A stretch of DNA of 57,730 nt from Pseudomonas sp. MF4836 (GTDB lineage Bacteria; Pseudomonadota; Gammaproteobacteria; Pseudomonadales; Pseudomonadaceae): contig NZ_MVOL01000023.1 in assembly GCF_002018875.1 (NCBI RefSeq), positions 1 through 57,730 of the forward strand, in the 5' to 3' direction. The position numbers and the translations under genes were made by a program. A model generated the notes under the pieces. That model did not search any database. It was not told where the DNA came from and was given only the letters and a program-made list of their open reading frames with translations. Every line of letters begins with the position of its first letter. Positions within the stretch are counted from its first letter, which is position 1. Below are positions 23,078-30,724 of the stretch, piece by piece.

Positions 23078-25567
23078 TCAGAAGCTCCACTTGGCGTTGA
23101 CCATCGCATTGCGCGGTTCGCCATAGGAACCCGAGTTGAAGGTGCCCAGGCCGTCGTAATACTTCTGGTCGAACAGGTTGTTCAGGTTCAGGCCCAGCGA
23201 AAGATGCTCGTCGACCTGGTACCGGGCCAGCAAACCGACCACTGCATAGGGGTCTTGATAGGCCTTGTAGGTGGTTCCTGAAATCTCCCGGGTGGCAAAG
23301 GACTCGCTTTGCCAGGTCAGGTTGCCGCCCACGGTCAAGCGGCTCAGGTTACCCGGCAGACGGTAGGTGGTGCCGAGCTTGAACAGGTTGATCGGCTGGT
23401 TGGCCTGCACCCGCTCGCCGTTCTTGTCATGGGATTCGCGGTAGGTATAGCCGCCGAACAGATTCCAGCCACTCGCCACTTCGCCGGAAACCTCGGCCTC
23501 CAGCCCCCGGGTCGACGTGCCGCTGATGGCCCGGTAGATCGGCTTGTTGGTCTGCAGGTTGTCACCGACGTACTCGGGGCTGTTTTTCTGCTCGACGTCA
23601 AACAGCGCCACACTGGCATTGAGCCCGCCATCGAAGAACTCGCCCTTGATGCCGATTTCGTAGTTATCGCCCTGCAGCGGATCGAGGGAGGTGTTGGCCG
23701 CCGTCTTGTAGTAGGTCTGCGGCAAAAAGATGTTGGTGTAGCTGGCGTACACCGAGTAACGGTCGTTGAGGTCATAGACGATACCGGCGTACGGGGTCAG
23801 CACCGCACTTTTCTTGGTGTTGTCGACGGTTTCCACCCCCGACGCCTCGTTGCGCGTCATGTCTTCCTGGTGCCACCAACTGACGCGCGTGCCGAGGGTG
23901 ATCGACAGCGGGTCGAAGGGCTTCAAATGCAGCGCGGTATAGAGGCCGGTCTGTTTCAGGCGGGTAACGCCCTCGGCATTCTTGATGAACTTGGGACGAC
24001 TGAACTCGCGTCCATCGAGCTCGAAAATATTGTCCACCGGACGGTAGTCGCCGTCGGGTCCGACACTGGTGTAATCGGGAAAATTCAAGTGCGTGCGCGA
24101 AGTGCTACCGCCCACCACCAGCTCATGCTCGCGACCGCCCAGGGTGAACGGGCCGGAAGCATAGAGGTCCAGCGTGTCCTGGGTCTGGTAGCTGTCCAGG
24201 CGACTGATAAAGGCAAAGGCACCGGCGCCAGTCAGCGGGTCCGGGTTGGAGGCGCTGGCCGACGAACCCTCGCCTTTGCGGTAAGCGTACTGATGGCTGT
24301 ACGAGGCCTTCAGACTCCAGTCGTTGCCGAGTTTGTGATCGAGCATGCTGGTGAAGTTGTAGCTGGTGTTGTCGAGAAAGCTCCAGCGGCCGGCCGGGTT
24401 GAACGAGCGGGAGAAATTGGTTTGCTGGCCGGTGCTGTAGAACAAAGGGATATGCCCATAACTGGTGCCATCGGCGTTGTTGTTCTGGTAGTCCAGGCTG
24501 GTGCGCAGCACCGTGTCTTCGTTCAGGTCGATGTCCAGTGCGCCATACAGCACGCGCTTCTCCTGCTTGTACCAGTCGATGAACGAGTTCTGTTTCTGAT
24601 AGGCCGCCACAAAGCGCCCGCGCACGTTGCCGGTGTCGGTCAAGGGGCCGGACACGTCGACTTCCGAACGGTACTTGTCCCACGCCCCGGCCTCGCCGGA
24701 AACATACCCCTGGAAGTCCTTGGTCGGGCGCTTGTGCACCAGGTTGATGGTGGCGGACGGAGTCCCCGCCCCACTCATCAGGCCGGTGGCGCCGCGCAGC
24801 ACTTCGACACGGTCATAGATCGCCATGTCCGACAGTGCCGAGGTGAATTGCTGGGACTCGTTGGCGATCTGCGCCGGAATCCCGTCGTACTGGAAGTTCT
24901 GGATCTGAAAGCCGCGCGAGTAAAAGGTGTAGCGCTCGCTGTCGCGGTGATTGCTGCTGATCCCTGGGGTAAAGCTCAGCACCTCGTTGAGGGTGGACAG
25001 GTGCTGGTCGTCCATCAGTTGGCGAGTGATCACGCTCACCGATTGCGGGGTCTCGCGCAGGGACAACGGCAGCTTGGTCGCCGTACTGGTGGCACCGGTG
25101 GTGTAGGAACCGCTGCCCTCGGTGGTCAACCCCAGGGCCTGGGCGGTGACCGACGTCGCGCCCAGGTTCAGCACCGAACCCTCGCCAACGGGCACCAGCC
25201 CATAACTGCCATTGGGGTTGATCACCACCGCCAGCGAGCTGCCGGCGAGCAAGCTGGCAAAACCCTGTTCGACACTGAAAGTACCGCTCAAGCCCCGGCT
25301 GCTCTTGCCCGCCGTGAGCCCGGCATCGAATGACAGGACCACGCCCGAGTCCCCGGCAAAGCGGCTGAGCACCGCGCCCAGAGGGCCGGCGCCAATGGCA
25401 TAGGTTTTCTGCTGGCTGGCGGCGCGGGCCTGGGACGCAGGGTCGAGCAAGGGTTGCAGCACCCCGTAGTGCAAGGCCAGGGAAGCCCCGAGCAGCGCCA
25501 TGGCCAAGGGTTTCCTGCTGCTGGAAAAGTGCCGTTTATCCACCGCTGTGTATGGCCCTGCGCGCAT
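23078..25567 (-). CDS. TonB-dependent siderophore receptor with signalling domain
   Basis: An 829-residue outer membrane protein. It has a long signal peptide, an STN signalling domain (residues about 53-105, YAIGAGPLGAVLSRFAGDSG), a plug (SLRETPQSVSVITRQ, VLRGATGLMSG) and a 22-strand barrel ending in KWSF with the terminal Phe used for assembly. The STN domain means it belongs to the class that signals through a FecR anti-sigma to a FecI-type sigma factor. The ATG follows CAGGAG. The gene upstream, where that pair should be, is a truncated FecI-FecR fusion. The siderophore is unknown; the fold is closest to FpvA/FoxA-type receptors. Confidence 0.93.
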   Translation of the reverse strand: MRAGPYTAVDKRHFSSSRKPLAMALLGASLALHYGVLQPLLDPASQARAASQQKTYAIGAGPLGAVLSRFAGDSGVVLSFDAGLTAGKSSRGLSGTFSVEQGFASLLAGSSLAVVINPNGSYGLVPVGEGSVLNLGATSVTAQALGLTTEGSGSYTTGATSTATKLPLSLRETPQSVSVITRQLMDDQHLSTLNEVLSFTPGISSNHRDSERYTFYSRGFQIQNFQYDGIPAQIANESQQFTSALSDMAIYDRVEVLRGATGLMSGAGTPSATINLVHKRPTKDFQGYVSGEAGAWDKYRSEVDVSGPLTDTGNVRGRFVAAYQKQNSFIDWYKQEKRVLYGALDIDLNEDTVLRTSLDYQNNNADGTSYGHIPLFYSTGQQTNFSRSFNPAGRWSFLDNTSYNFTSMLDHKLGNDWSLKASYSHQYAYRKGEGSSASASNPDPLTGAGAFAFISRLDSYQTQDTLDLYASGPFTLGGREHELVVGGSTSRTHLNFPDYTSVGPDGDYRPVDNIFELDGREFSRPKFIKNAEGVTRLKQTGLYTALHLKPFDPLSITLGTRVSWWHQEDMTRNEASGVETVDNTKKSAVLTPYAGIVYDLNDRYSVYASYTNIFLPQTYYKTAANTSLDPLQGDNYEIGIKGEFFDGGLNASVALFDVEQKNSPEYVGDNLQTNKPIYRAISGTSTRGLEAEVSGEVASGWNLFGGYTYRESHDKNGERVQANQPINLFKLGTTYRLPGNLSRLTVGGNLTWQSESFATREISGTTYKAYQDPYAVVGLLARYQVDEHLSLGLNLNNLFDQKYYDGLGTFNSGSYGEPRNAMVNAKWSF

Positions 25568-25633
25568 GCTGACTCCTGAAGATTCGGTTCAAAGGTGAAG
25601 GTCTTGCAGGAGGGAGTCGAGCGAGCCTTGGCC

Positions 25634-25662
25634 AATCGACAATGGCCGCGGCATTTTTTTTC
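25634..25662 (-). promoter_or_regulatory. ECF-type promoter for the receptor
   Basis: On the minus strand GAAAAAAAATGC then, 9 bases on, TGTCGATT, about 67 bases before the receptor start. This resembles FecI-type promoters of Pseudomonas receptors (A-tract with downstream TGTCG). A sigma factor to use it is not encoded intact nearby. Confidence 0.5.
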
Positions 25663-25683
25663 AGGGGGCGCTGACAGGTCGCG

Positions 25684-26127
25684 TCAGGCCGCGACGAGGC
25701 GTGTCCAGTAGCGGGTGTGGCGCACGATCTGCACCGGCAGCGCCTGGGCAATCGCCTCCAGCGCCTGGTCGATATCGTCCAGGGGGAATGCCCCCGAGAC
25801 CCGCAGATCCGCCACCTGCGGCGCGCAGCCCAGGTAGCCGCCGCGATAACGCTGCAACTCGTCGACCAGGCGCTCCAGGCGCCAGCCGTCGATCATCACG
25901 CGCTTGGCGACCGTCACCAGAAAGTGCCGCGGCTCCTTCAACGGGCTGCCCACGCTCTTTTGCGGGTCAGCCAGCAACAGACGGACAAAGGTGTCCTGGG
26001 CCAGGTCCGCCGCCTGCTGCGAACAGCCCAGGCGCGCGCGCAACCAGCCCACCAGCCAGCCATGGTGATCGCCGTAGAGCACGGCAATGGGTTGATGAGC
26101 GGGACAATCGGAAGCGACCGGAGGCAT
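25684..26127 (-). pseudogene. FecI-type sigma factor fused to the tail of a FecR-type anti-sigma (deletion remnant)
   Basis: An open 147-residue frame. Residues 1 to about 82 are the region-2 part of an ECF sigma factor of FecI type (LYGDHHGWLVGWLRARL, AADLAQDTFVRLL, EPRHFLVTVAKRVMIDGW). From about residue 84 it continues in frame as the extreme C-terminus of a FecR protein (LVDELQRYRGGYL, ADLRVSGAFPLDDIDQALEA). The sigma DNA-binding region 4 and nearly all of FecR, including its membrane helix, are missing. The simplest reading is a deletion between the two genes with the junction near 25880. It sits just upstream of the receptor that should have used them. I chose ATG 26127; ATG 26178 is also open. 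Confidence 0.75.
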
Positions 26128-26142
26128 GAGCGCTGCGCACGT

Positions 26143-26164
26143 AATTGAGAATGCGTCGCAATTT
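26143..26164. promoter_or_regulatory. Possible degenerate Fur box
   Basis: AATTGAGAATGCGTCGCAATTT, upstream of the FecI-FecR remnant. It keeps one Fur half-like TGAGAAT and overall dyad symmetry, as expected before an iron-regulated sigma gene, but the match is weak. Confidence 0.35.
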
Positions 26165-26280
26165 AGTCCAATGTCCAAAGCGAGGCAATAGCCTCGTCGG
26201 CCTGCGCCGAGCCGCAGCGCGGATCACCCGGGAAAAATGCTAAGGTCGCCCCCGTACCCGGCCTTCAACAAGGATGACCC

Positions 26281-27210
26281 ATGCCCCTTACGCTTTCAGA
26301 TCGCTACCGCGGCAGCCTGCTCGGCCTGGCCTGCGGCGATGCGCTCGGCACCACCGTGGAATTCAAGCCGCGCGGCTCGTTCCCGGAAGTCACCGACATG
26401 ACCGGCGGCGGCCCGTTCAACCTCAAGCCCGGGCAATGGACCGACGACACCTCCATGGCCCTGTGCCTGGCCGAAAGCCTGCTGAACAAGGGCGGATTCA
26501 ATGCCGCCGACCAGATGGGCCGCTACCTCAACTGGTGGCAATGGGGCTACCTGAGTTCCACCGGCGACTGCTTCGATATCGGCATGACCGTGCGCGAGGC
26601 CCTGGCCCGGTTCCAGGCCAGCGGCGATCCGTTTTCCGGCTCCACCGATCCCTATAGCGCCGGCAACGGCTCACTGATGCGCCTGGCGCCGGTGGTGCTG
26701 TTCTACTTCCCCGATGAGGCGCGCATCGCCGAATTCGCCGCCAGCAGTTCGCGCACCACCCACGCTGCGCCCGAAGCCGTGGAATGCTGCCAGCTGTTTG
26801 CGCAACTCATCGCCCTGGCCCTGGCCGGCGCGAGCAAGGCGCAGCTGCGTCACGTGCCGGAATCGAGTTTCAGCCAGCCCAAGGTCGCGGCCATTGCCCA
26901 GGGCCAGTACCTGGACAAAACCCGCGAACAGATCGTCGGCAGCGGTTACTCGGTGGCGTCCCTGGAGGCCGCGCTGTGGTGCTTCCAGCACACCGACAGC
27001 TTTGCCGCCGCGGTGCTGGCCGCCAGTAACCTGGGGGACGACGCCGATACCACCGCCGCCATCGTCGGCCAGTTGGCCGGGGCCCATTACGGTGCCCAGG
27101 GCATCCCCGAAGGCTGGCTGGCCAAGCTGCACATGGGCGATGAGATCCAGGCCACGGCCGATGCCCTGCTCCAGGCTGCGCAGACCGTCCAGGCTCAATG
27201 CCAGCCGTAA
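26281..27210 (+). CDS. ADP-ribosylglycohydrolase (DraG-like)
   Basis: A 309-residue enzyme of the family that removes ADP-ribose from proteins or hydrolyses related compounds, using two metal ions. The metal motifs are present: GDALG (residues 19-23), WTDDTSM with Thr54-Asp55-Asp56, and LGDDADTT with Asp253, Asp254 and Asp256. The ATG follows AAGGATGACCC. No ADP-ribosyltransferase or nitrogenase gene is near, so a target is not apparent. Confidence 0.9.
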   Translation: MPLTLSDRYRGSLLGLACGDALGTTVEFKPRGSFPEVTDMTGGGPFNLKPGQWTDDTSMALCLAESLLNKGGFNAADQMGRYLNWWQWGYLSSTGDCFDIGMTVREALARFQASGDPFSGSTDPYSAGNGSLMRLAPVVLFYFPDEARIAEFAASSSRTTHAAPEAVECCQLFAQLIALALAGASKAQLRHVPESSFSQPKVAAIAQGQYLDKTREQIVGSGYSVASLEAALWCFQHTDSFAAAVLAASNLGDDADTTAAIVGQLAGAHYGAQGIPEGWLAKLHMGDEIQATADALLQAAQTVQAQCQP

Positions 27211-27240
27211 CCCCACCCTGCTCGAATCAAGAGACCTGCC

Positions 27241-27642
27241 ATGCACCCACGCTACCTGCTGTTGCTCGCCCCGCTGCTGCTGGCGCCCCTGGCCCAGGCC
27301 GACGAGTGTGACAACGCCACCACCCAACTCGACATGAACCAATGCGCCGGCAAGCAGTTCAAGGCCGCCGATCAGGAACTCAACAGCCTGTACCAGCAGA
27401 TCAACCAGCGCCTCAAGGACCAGCCGCAGACCAAGAAGCTGCTGGTCACCACGCAACGCGCCTGGGTGGCGTTTCGCGATGCCGAGTGCGACTTCGCCGC
27501 CTCCGGGGTCGAGGGCGGCAGTGTCTACCCGCTGATCCACAGCAACTGCACCACGGCCCTGACCAAGGACCGGGTCAAGGCCTTCAAGACCTACCTCAAG
27601 TGCGAAGAAGGCGACCTGAGCTGCCCGGTGCCGGGGCTCTAG
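27241..27642 (+). CDS. LprI-like (DUF1311) periplasmic protein
   Basis: A 133-residue secreted protein with signal peptide ending LAQA. The mature part has four or more cysteines and the family pattern CDNATTQLDMNQCA, LNSLYQQI, RAWVAFRDAECDF, matching DUF1311/LprI domains; the mycobacterial LprI inhibits lysozyme, but most members are unstudied. It follows the ADP-ribosylglycohydrolase by 30 bases and may be cotranscribed. Confidence 0.85.
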   Translation: MHPRYLLLLAPLLLAPLAQADECDNATTQLDMNQCAGKQFKAADQELNSLYQQINQRLKDQPQTKKLLVTTQRAWVAFRDAECDFAASGVEGGSVYPLIHSNCTTALTKDRVKAFKTYLKCEEGDLSCPVPGL

Positions 27643-27652
27643 CCGCTCATGC

Positions 27653-27729
27653 AAAAACCGGCGTGGCGCTGATGGGGTCCAGGGGGTTGCCGGTCGCGCA
27701 ACGCCTGGGCCTCATCAGCGCCACGCCGG
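27653..27729 (-). terminator. Long-stem terminator of the qhp operon
   Basis: A perfect 17-bp inverted repeat (27658-27674 with 27713-27729; arm CCGGCGTGGCGCTGATG) encloses smaller paired arms. On the minus strand it runs into TTTTT, so it should end the qhpADCB transcript; it lies between convergent genes and may work both ways. Confidence 0.8.
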
Positions 27730-27745
27730 CGCCAGATGGGCGGGT

Positions 27746-28864
27746 CTAGCGGACGAAGATCTGCGCCGTGGTGATCGCCATGTCACCGCCCGGCAGCTTG
27801 ATGCTGCCGATCTGCTTCATGCTGTCGGCGTCGAAAATCGCCACGTCGTTGAAGGTCCCCGCCAGGTAGATCTTGCTCCCCGCCTTGTTGAATGAAATGC
27901 AGTAGTAGGAGTGATCGAGGGTCGCCGCCTGGATCAGCTTCTTCTGCTTGATGTCGTACTTGGCCAGGCGGTTGAGCACGCCGAACATCAGGTTCGGGTC
28001 CTTGGGCGAGCGCATGCCGCTGAAGTAGATTTCGGTCAGCGGGCCGAAGTCGGTGGTTTCGGTCTTGCCGGTTTTCAGGTCGACGCTGAACAGCCCGTAG
28101 AGGTAGTCGGCGGTGGCCGGGTCCTGCTTCTTGTCCTTGAACTTGGCGGCGGTGTAGAGCAGCGAGAAGTCATGGCGGAAGGTCTGCTGGTTCCACACGT
28201 AGAGCACGTCGGGGGCGCTGTAGTTGGCGCGTTTCCAGTGCCGACTGGGGATCAGCACATCGAACTTGCCGGTCTGTACGTTGACCTTGTACACATCGGC
28301 GCCGGCCACATACAGGGTGCCGTCGTCGCCGCTCTGCATGATGGTCAGTTGGCGCGGCGCGGGGAAGCTGCGCAGCGGCTTGGCGTTCATCCCGGCGTCG
28401 GTGGCGTAGACATCCAGTCGTGGCTGCTTGACCTCGTAGCGGTCGTTGAGCATCTGGGTCGGGTTGGCCACGGTGTACAGCTCCTTGCCGTCGTGGCTGA
28501 CGGTGAAGGCGAACATCGAGCGGGCCTTCTCCCCCGGCTGCTGGGTGATGCTGGCGTGGAACACCTGTTTGCAGCTGTCGAGCTCAACGCCGTAGACATC
28601 GGCGTAATGGTTGTTCAACACATAGGCGATCTTGCGGTCCGGCGACAGCTGTACCGTGCCCGGGCCGAAGGCGTCGGGCAGTTGGCAGGTCTTGTACAGG
28701 CTGTCGCTGGCCAGGTCGAGGACGTGCAGGTTGTTCGGGTAGTTGGTGGTCACCATGTATTCGTGACCGCTGTTGAGGGCCAGGCCCTCATCAGCCAACG
28801 CGGTGATGGAACAGGCGCTGAGAACCGCGCCGGCGGCCAGGCCGCACACTGTGATAGCTCGCAT
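27746..28864 (-). CDS. qhpB: Quinohemoprotein amine dehydrogenase beta subunit
   Basis: A 372-residue periplasmic protein with a signal peptide, folding as a seven-bladed beta-propeller (repeats such as NNLHVLDLASDSLYKTC, IAYVLNNHYADVYGVEL, TLYVAGADVYKVNV). It is the scaffold subunit that packs against the small gamma subunit carrying the CTQ cofactor. The ATG 28864 follows AAGGATTCC. It is the last gene of the qhpA-D-C-B order conserved for this enzyme, 23 bases after qhpC, and is followed by a strong terminator. Confidence 0.95.
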   Translation of the reverse strand: MRAITVCGLAAGAVLSACSITALADEGLALNSGHEYMVTTNYPNNLHVLDLASDSLYKTCQLPDAFGPGTVQLSPDRKIAYVLNNHYADVYGVELDSCKQVFHASITQQPGEKARSMFAFTVSHDGKELYTVANPTQMLNDRYEVKQPRLDVYATDAGMNAKPLRSFPAPRQLTIMQSGDDGTLYVAGADVYKVNVQTGKFDVLIPSRHWKRANYSAPDVLYVWNQQTFRHDFSLLYTAAKFKDKKQDPATADYLYGLFSVDLKTGKTETTDFGPLTEIYFSGMRSPKDPNLMFGVLNRLAKYDIKQKKLIQAATLDHSYYCISFNKAGSKIYLAGTFNDVAIFDADSMKQIGSIKLPGGDMAITTAQIFVR

Positions 28865-28887
28865 GCTGGAATCCTTGTGCTGTCCGG

Positions 28888-29211
28888 TTACTTGTCTTTG
28901 GGGAAGACGGTGCCGAGGTTGCGCCAGTTGTCGTTGGAGGCCTGGGCGTCCTTGTTCCAGTCGGGGTAGGTGCTCATCATGTCCGGCACCTGGGCCGGCC
29001 ACCAGCAAGGGTCGGAGCAGCCATAGAGGTCGGCTTCCATCGGCTGGCACAGCGAGGACACGCCACCGAAGGCGTCGATTTCCCAGCCCGGGTCGGTGGT
29101 CGAGGCGCAACCGGCCACGGAGTTCATCGCCACCACTTCTTCGATGCGGTTTTCGGCGGCGGCCTGTTCCAGCTTCTGGGCTTTGTTGTTGATCGGCTTG
29201 AGATGTTTCAT
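28888..29211 (-). CDS. qhpC: Quinohemoprotein amine dehydrogenase gamma subunit (CTQ-bearing)
   Basis: A 107-residue precursor. A 28-residue leader (MKHLKPINNKAQKLEQ...) would be removed by QhpE. In mature numbering every residue of the known P. putida enzyme is present: thioether pairs Cys7-Glu16, Cys27-Asp33 and Cys41-Asp49, and the Cys37-Trp43 pair that forms the cysteine tryptophylquinone cofactor (precursor Cys35, Glu44, Cys55, Asp61, Cys69, Asp77, Cys65, Trp71). Crosslinks are installed by QhpD before cleavage and export. It starts one base after the qhpD stop. Confidence 0.96.
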   Translation of the reverse strand: MKHLKPINNKAQKLEQAAAENRIEEVVAMNSVAGCASTTDPGWEIDAFGGVSSLCQPMEADLYGCSDPCWWPAQVPDMMSTYPDWNKDAQASNDNWRNLGTVFPKDK

Positions 29212-29212
29212 A

Positions 29213-30643
29213 TCAGTGGGCCTTGCGCGGAGTGATGTAACTGCTGATGAACGCAGGGTTGTGAGCCATGATCCGGGTGTAGACCTCGATGCCGAAATCC
29301 ACCCAGTCACGCATCAGTTCGCAGTAGTGATAGGTCGGGTGCGTCGGGTCGCCGTAGCGCGCATAGCTCTCGTGGTAGCAGCCGCCGGAGCACAGGTTGC
29401 GGATCTGGCAGTCCTCGCAGCCGGTGTTGGTGCGGTCCAGGCGCTGGGACAGGAAGTCATTCAACTCCACCTGCTTGACCCCGCTGTGGACGTTGCCGAA
29501 GGTCGGCAGGGACGACCCGGTAAAGCGGTGGCACAGGTTGAGTTCGCCCTTGTGGTCCACCGCCAGCATCTTCAGCCCGGCGCCGCACGGCAGGGCCTTT
29601 TTGTGGCCCTCGTGGATGTCGGTGATCAGCTGGTGCAGGTTGGAGAAACCGATATTGCGGTGCTCCAGGGCCGCCTCCAGGTAACGTCGCCCCAGCTTCT
29701 TCATGTTGGCGAAGACTTCGATCAACTCCTCGCTCGACAGGTTGAAGCTGCTGATATCGCCCGAGGTCACCGGGGCGAAACCGACTTCGGCAAAACCCAG
29801 TTCGTTGAACAGGTGATCCCAGATGGTCTCGACGTCGGTGACCCCGGTGGTCAGGGTTACCCGCGCGCCCACCGGCCGGCTGTTGTAACGCGACAGCAGC
29901 ATTTCGGCCTTGCGCCGCACCACGTCATAGGTGCCCTGCCCGCCCACGGTGATGCGGTTGCGGTCGTGCACGGTCTTGGGCCCGTCGATGCTCACCGAGA
30001 GCCCGAACCGGTGGGCATTGAGGTAGTCCACGGTGTCTTCGGTGAGCAGGGTGGCGTTGGTGGTCATGACGAACTCGACGAACTTGCCGGCCTCGCGAAA
30101 ACGCTTCTCGCAGTAGTCGACCATGTACTCGATCAGCTTGCGGTTGCTCAGCGGTTCGCCGCCGAAAAACACTACGGTGAAGCGCTCTTCGTCCGGCGAT
30201 TCCTTGAGCAGCATCTCCACCGAGGCCACGGCGGTGTCGATCTCCATCTTCTTGCCGGCCGAGGGCTTGTCCAGGTCTTCCTTGTAGCAGTAGGTGCAAC
30301 TCAGGTTGCAGCCGGTGTTGACGTTGAGCACCACGGTGTTGATCGCCGTGCGCTCGACCCGCTTGGTGCCGATGTCCGGGGTCAGTGGCGAGCCGTCGCT
30401 GACCAGTTCCAGGGCCATCAGCTCGCGCAGGGTCTCGACCACTTCAGCGCCGCCATAGTGGCTGGCCAGGCGCTGGACCAGGTCGTCCGAAGAGCAACCC
30501 GGGCCACGCAAGGCATCGATGATGCTGCCGGTCAGTGCATCGCTGGCAAACAGCGAACTGCTGGGGATATGGAACAGCATGCGGTCGGCGTCCACCTGCA
30601 CTTCGTGCAGGTTGCGCTCGACCAGATTCAAAATAGCGCCCAT
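29213..30643 (-). CDS. qhpD: Radical SAM thioether-crosslinking enzyme for the gamma subunit
   Basis: A 476-residue cytoplasmic radical SAM/SPASM enzyme. The SAM cluster motif CxxxCxxC is at Cys112, Cys116 and Cys119 (CNLSCTYCY), followed by FFGGEPLSN. The C-terminal SPASM domain carries CGAG, ELNLCHRF and CEDCQIRNLCSGGC. It makes the Cys-Asp/Glu thioether bonds in QhpC while the leader is still attached. The ATG follows AGGAG. It lies between qhpA and qhpC, the usual place. Confidence 0.95.
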   Translation of the reverse strand: MGAILNLVERNLHEVQVDADRMLFHIPSSSLFASDALTGSIIDALRGPGCSSDDLVQRLASHYGGAEVVETLRELMALELVSDGSPLTPDIGTKRVERTAINTVVLNVNTGCNLSCTYCYKEDLDKPSAGKKMEIDTAVASVEMLLKESPDEERFTVVFFGGEPLSNRKLIEYMVDYCEKRFREAGKFVEFVMTTNATLLTEDTVDYLNAHRFGLSVSIDGPKTVHDRNRITVGGQGTYDVVRRKAEMLLSRYNSRPVGARVTLTTGVTDVETIWDHLFNELGFAEVGFAPVTSGDISSFNLSSEELIEVFANMKKLGRRYLEAALEHRNIGFSNLHQLITDIHEGHKKALPCGAGLKMLAVDHKGELNLCHRFTGSSLPTFGNVHSGVKQVELNDFLSQRLDRTNTGCEDCQIRNLCSGGCYHESYARYGDPTHPTYHYCELMRDWVDFGIEVYTRIMAHNPAFISSYITPRKAH

Positions 30644-30724
30644 CGCAATCTCCTGTGCTCACCCCGGGGTTCAGGGGCGGCGGTCATTCCAGAAAAGTCG
30701 TTACAGCCCAAGGCATCGAACAAC

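Noticed and set aside
23309..25333. 674-codon plus-strand open frame opposite the TonB receptor
   Set aside because: Antisense shadow; the minus strand has signal peptide, STN, plug and barrel in order.
26139..26170. PvdS-like box (TAAAT...CGT) upstream of the FecI-FecR remnant
   Set aside because: The spacer is 19 bases, outside the 16-17 accepted for PvdS promoters; a weak Fur site explains the sequence better.
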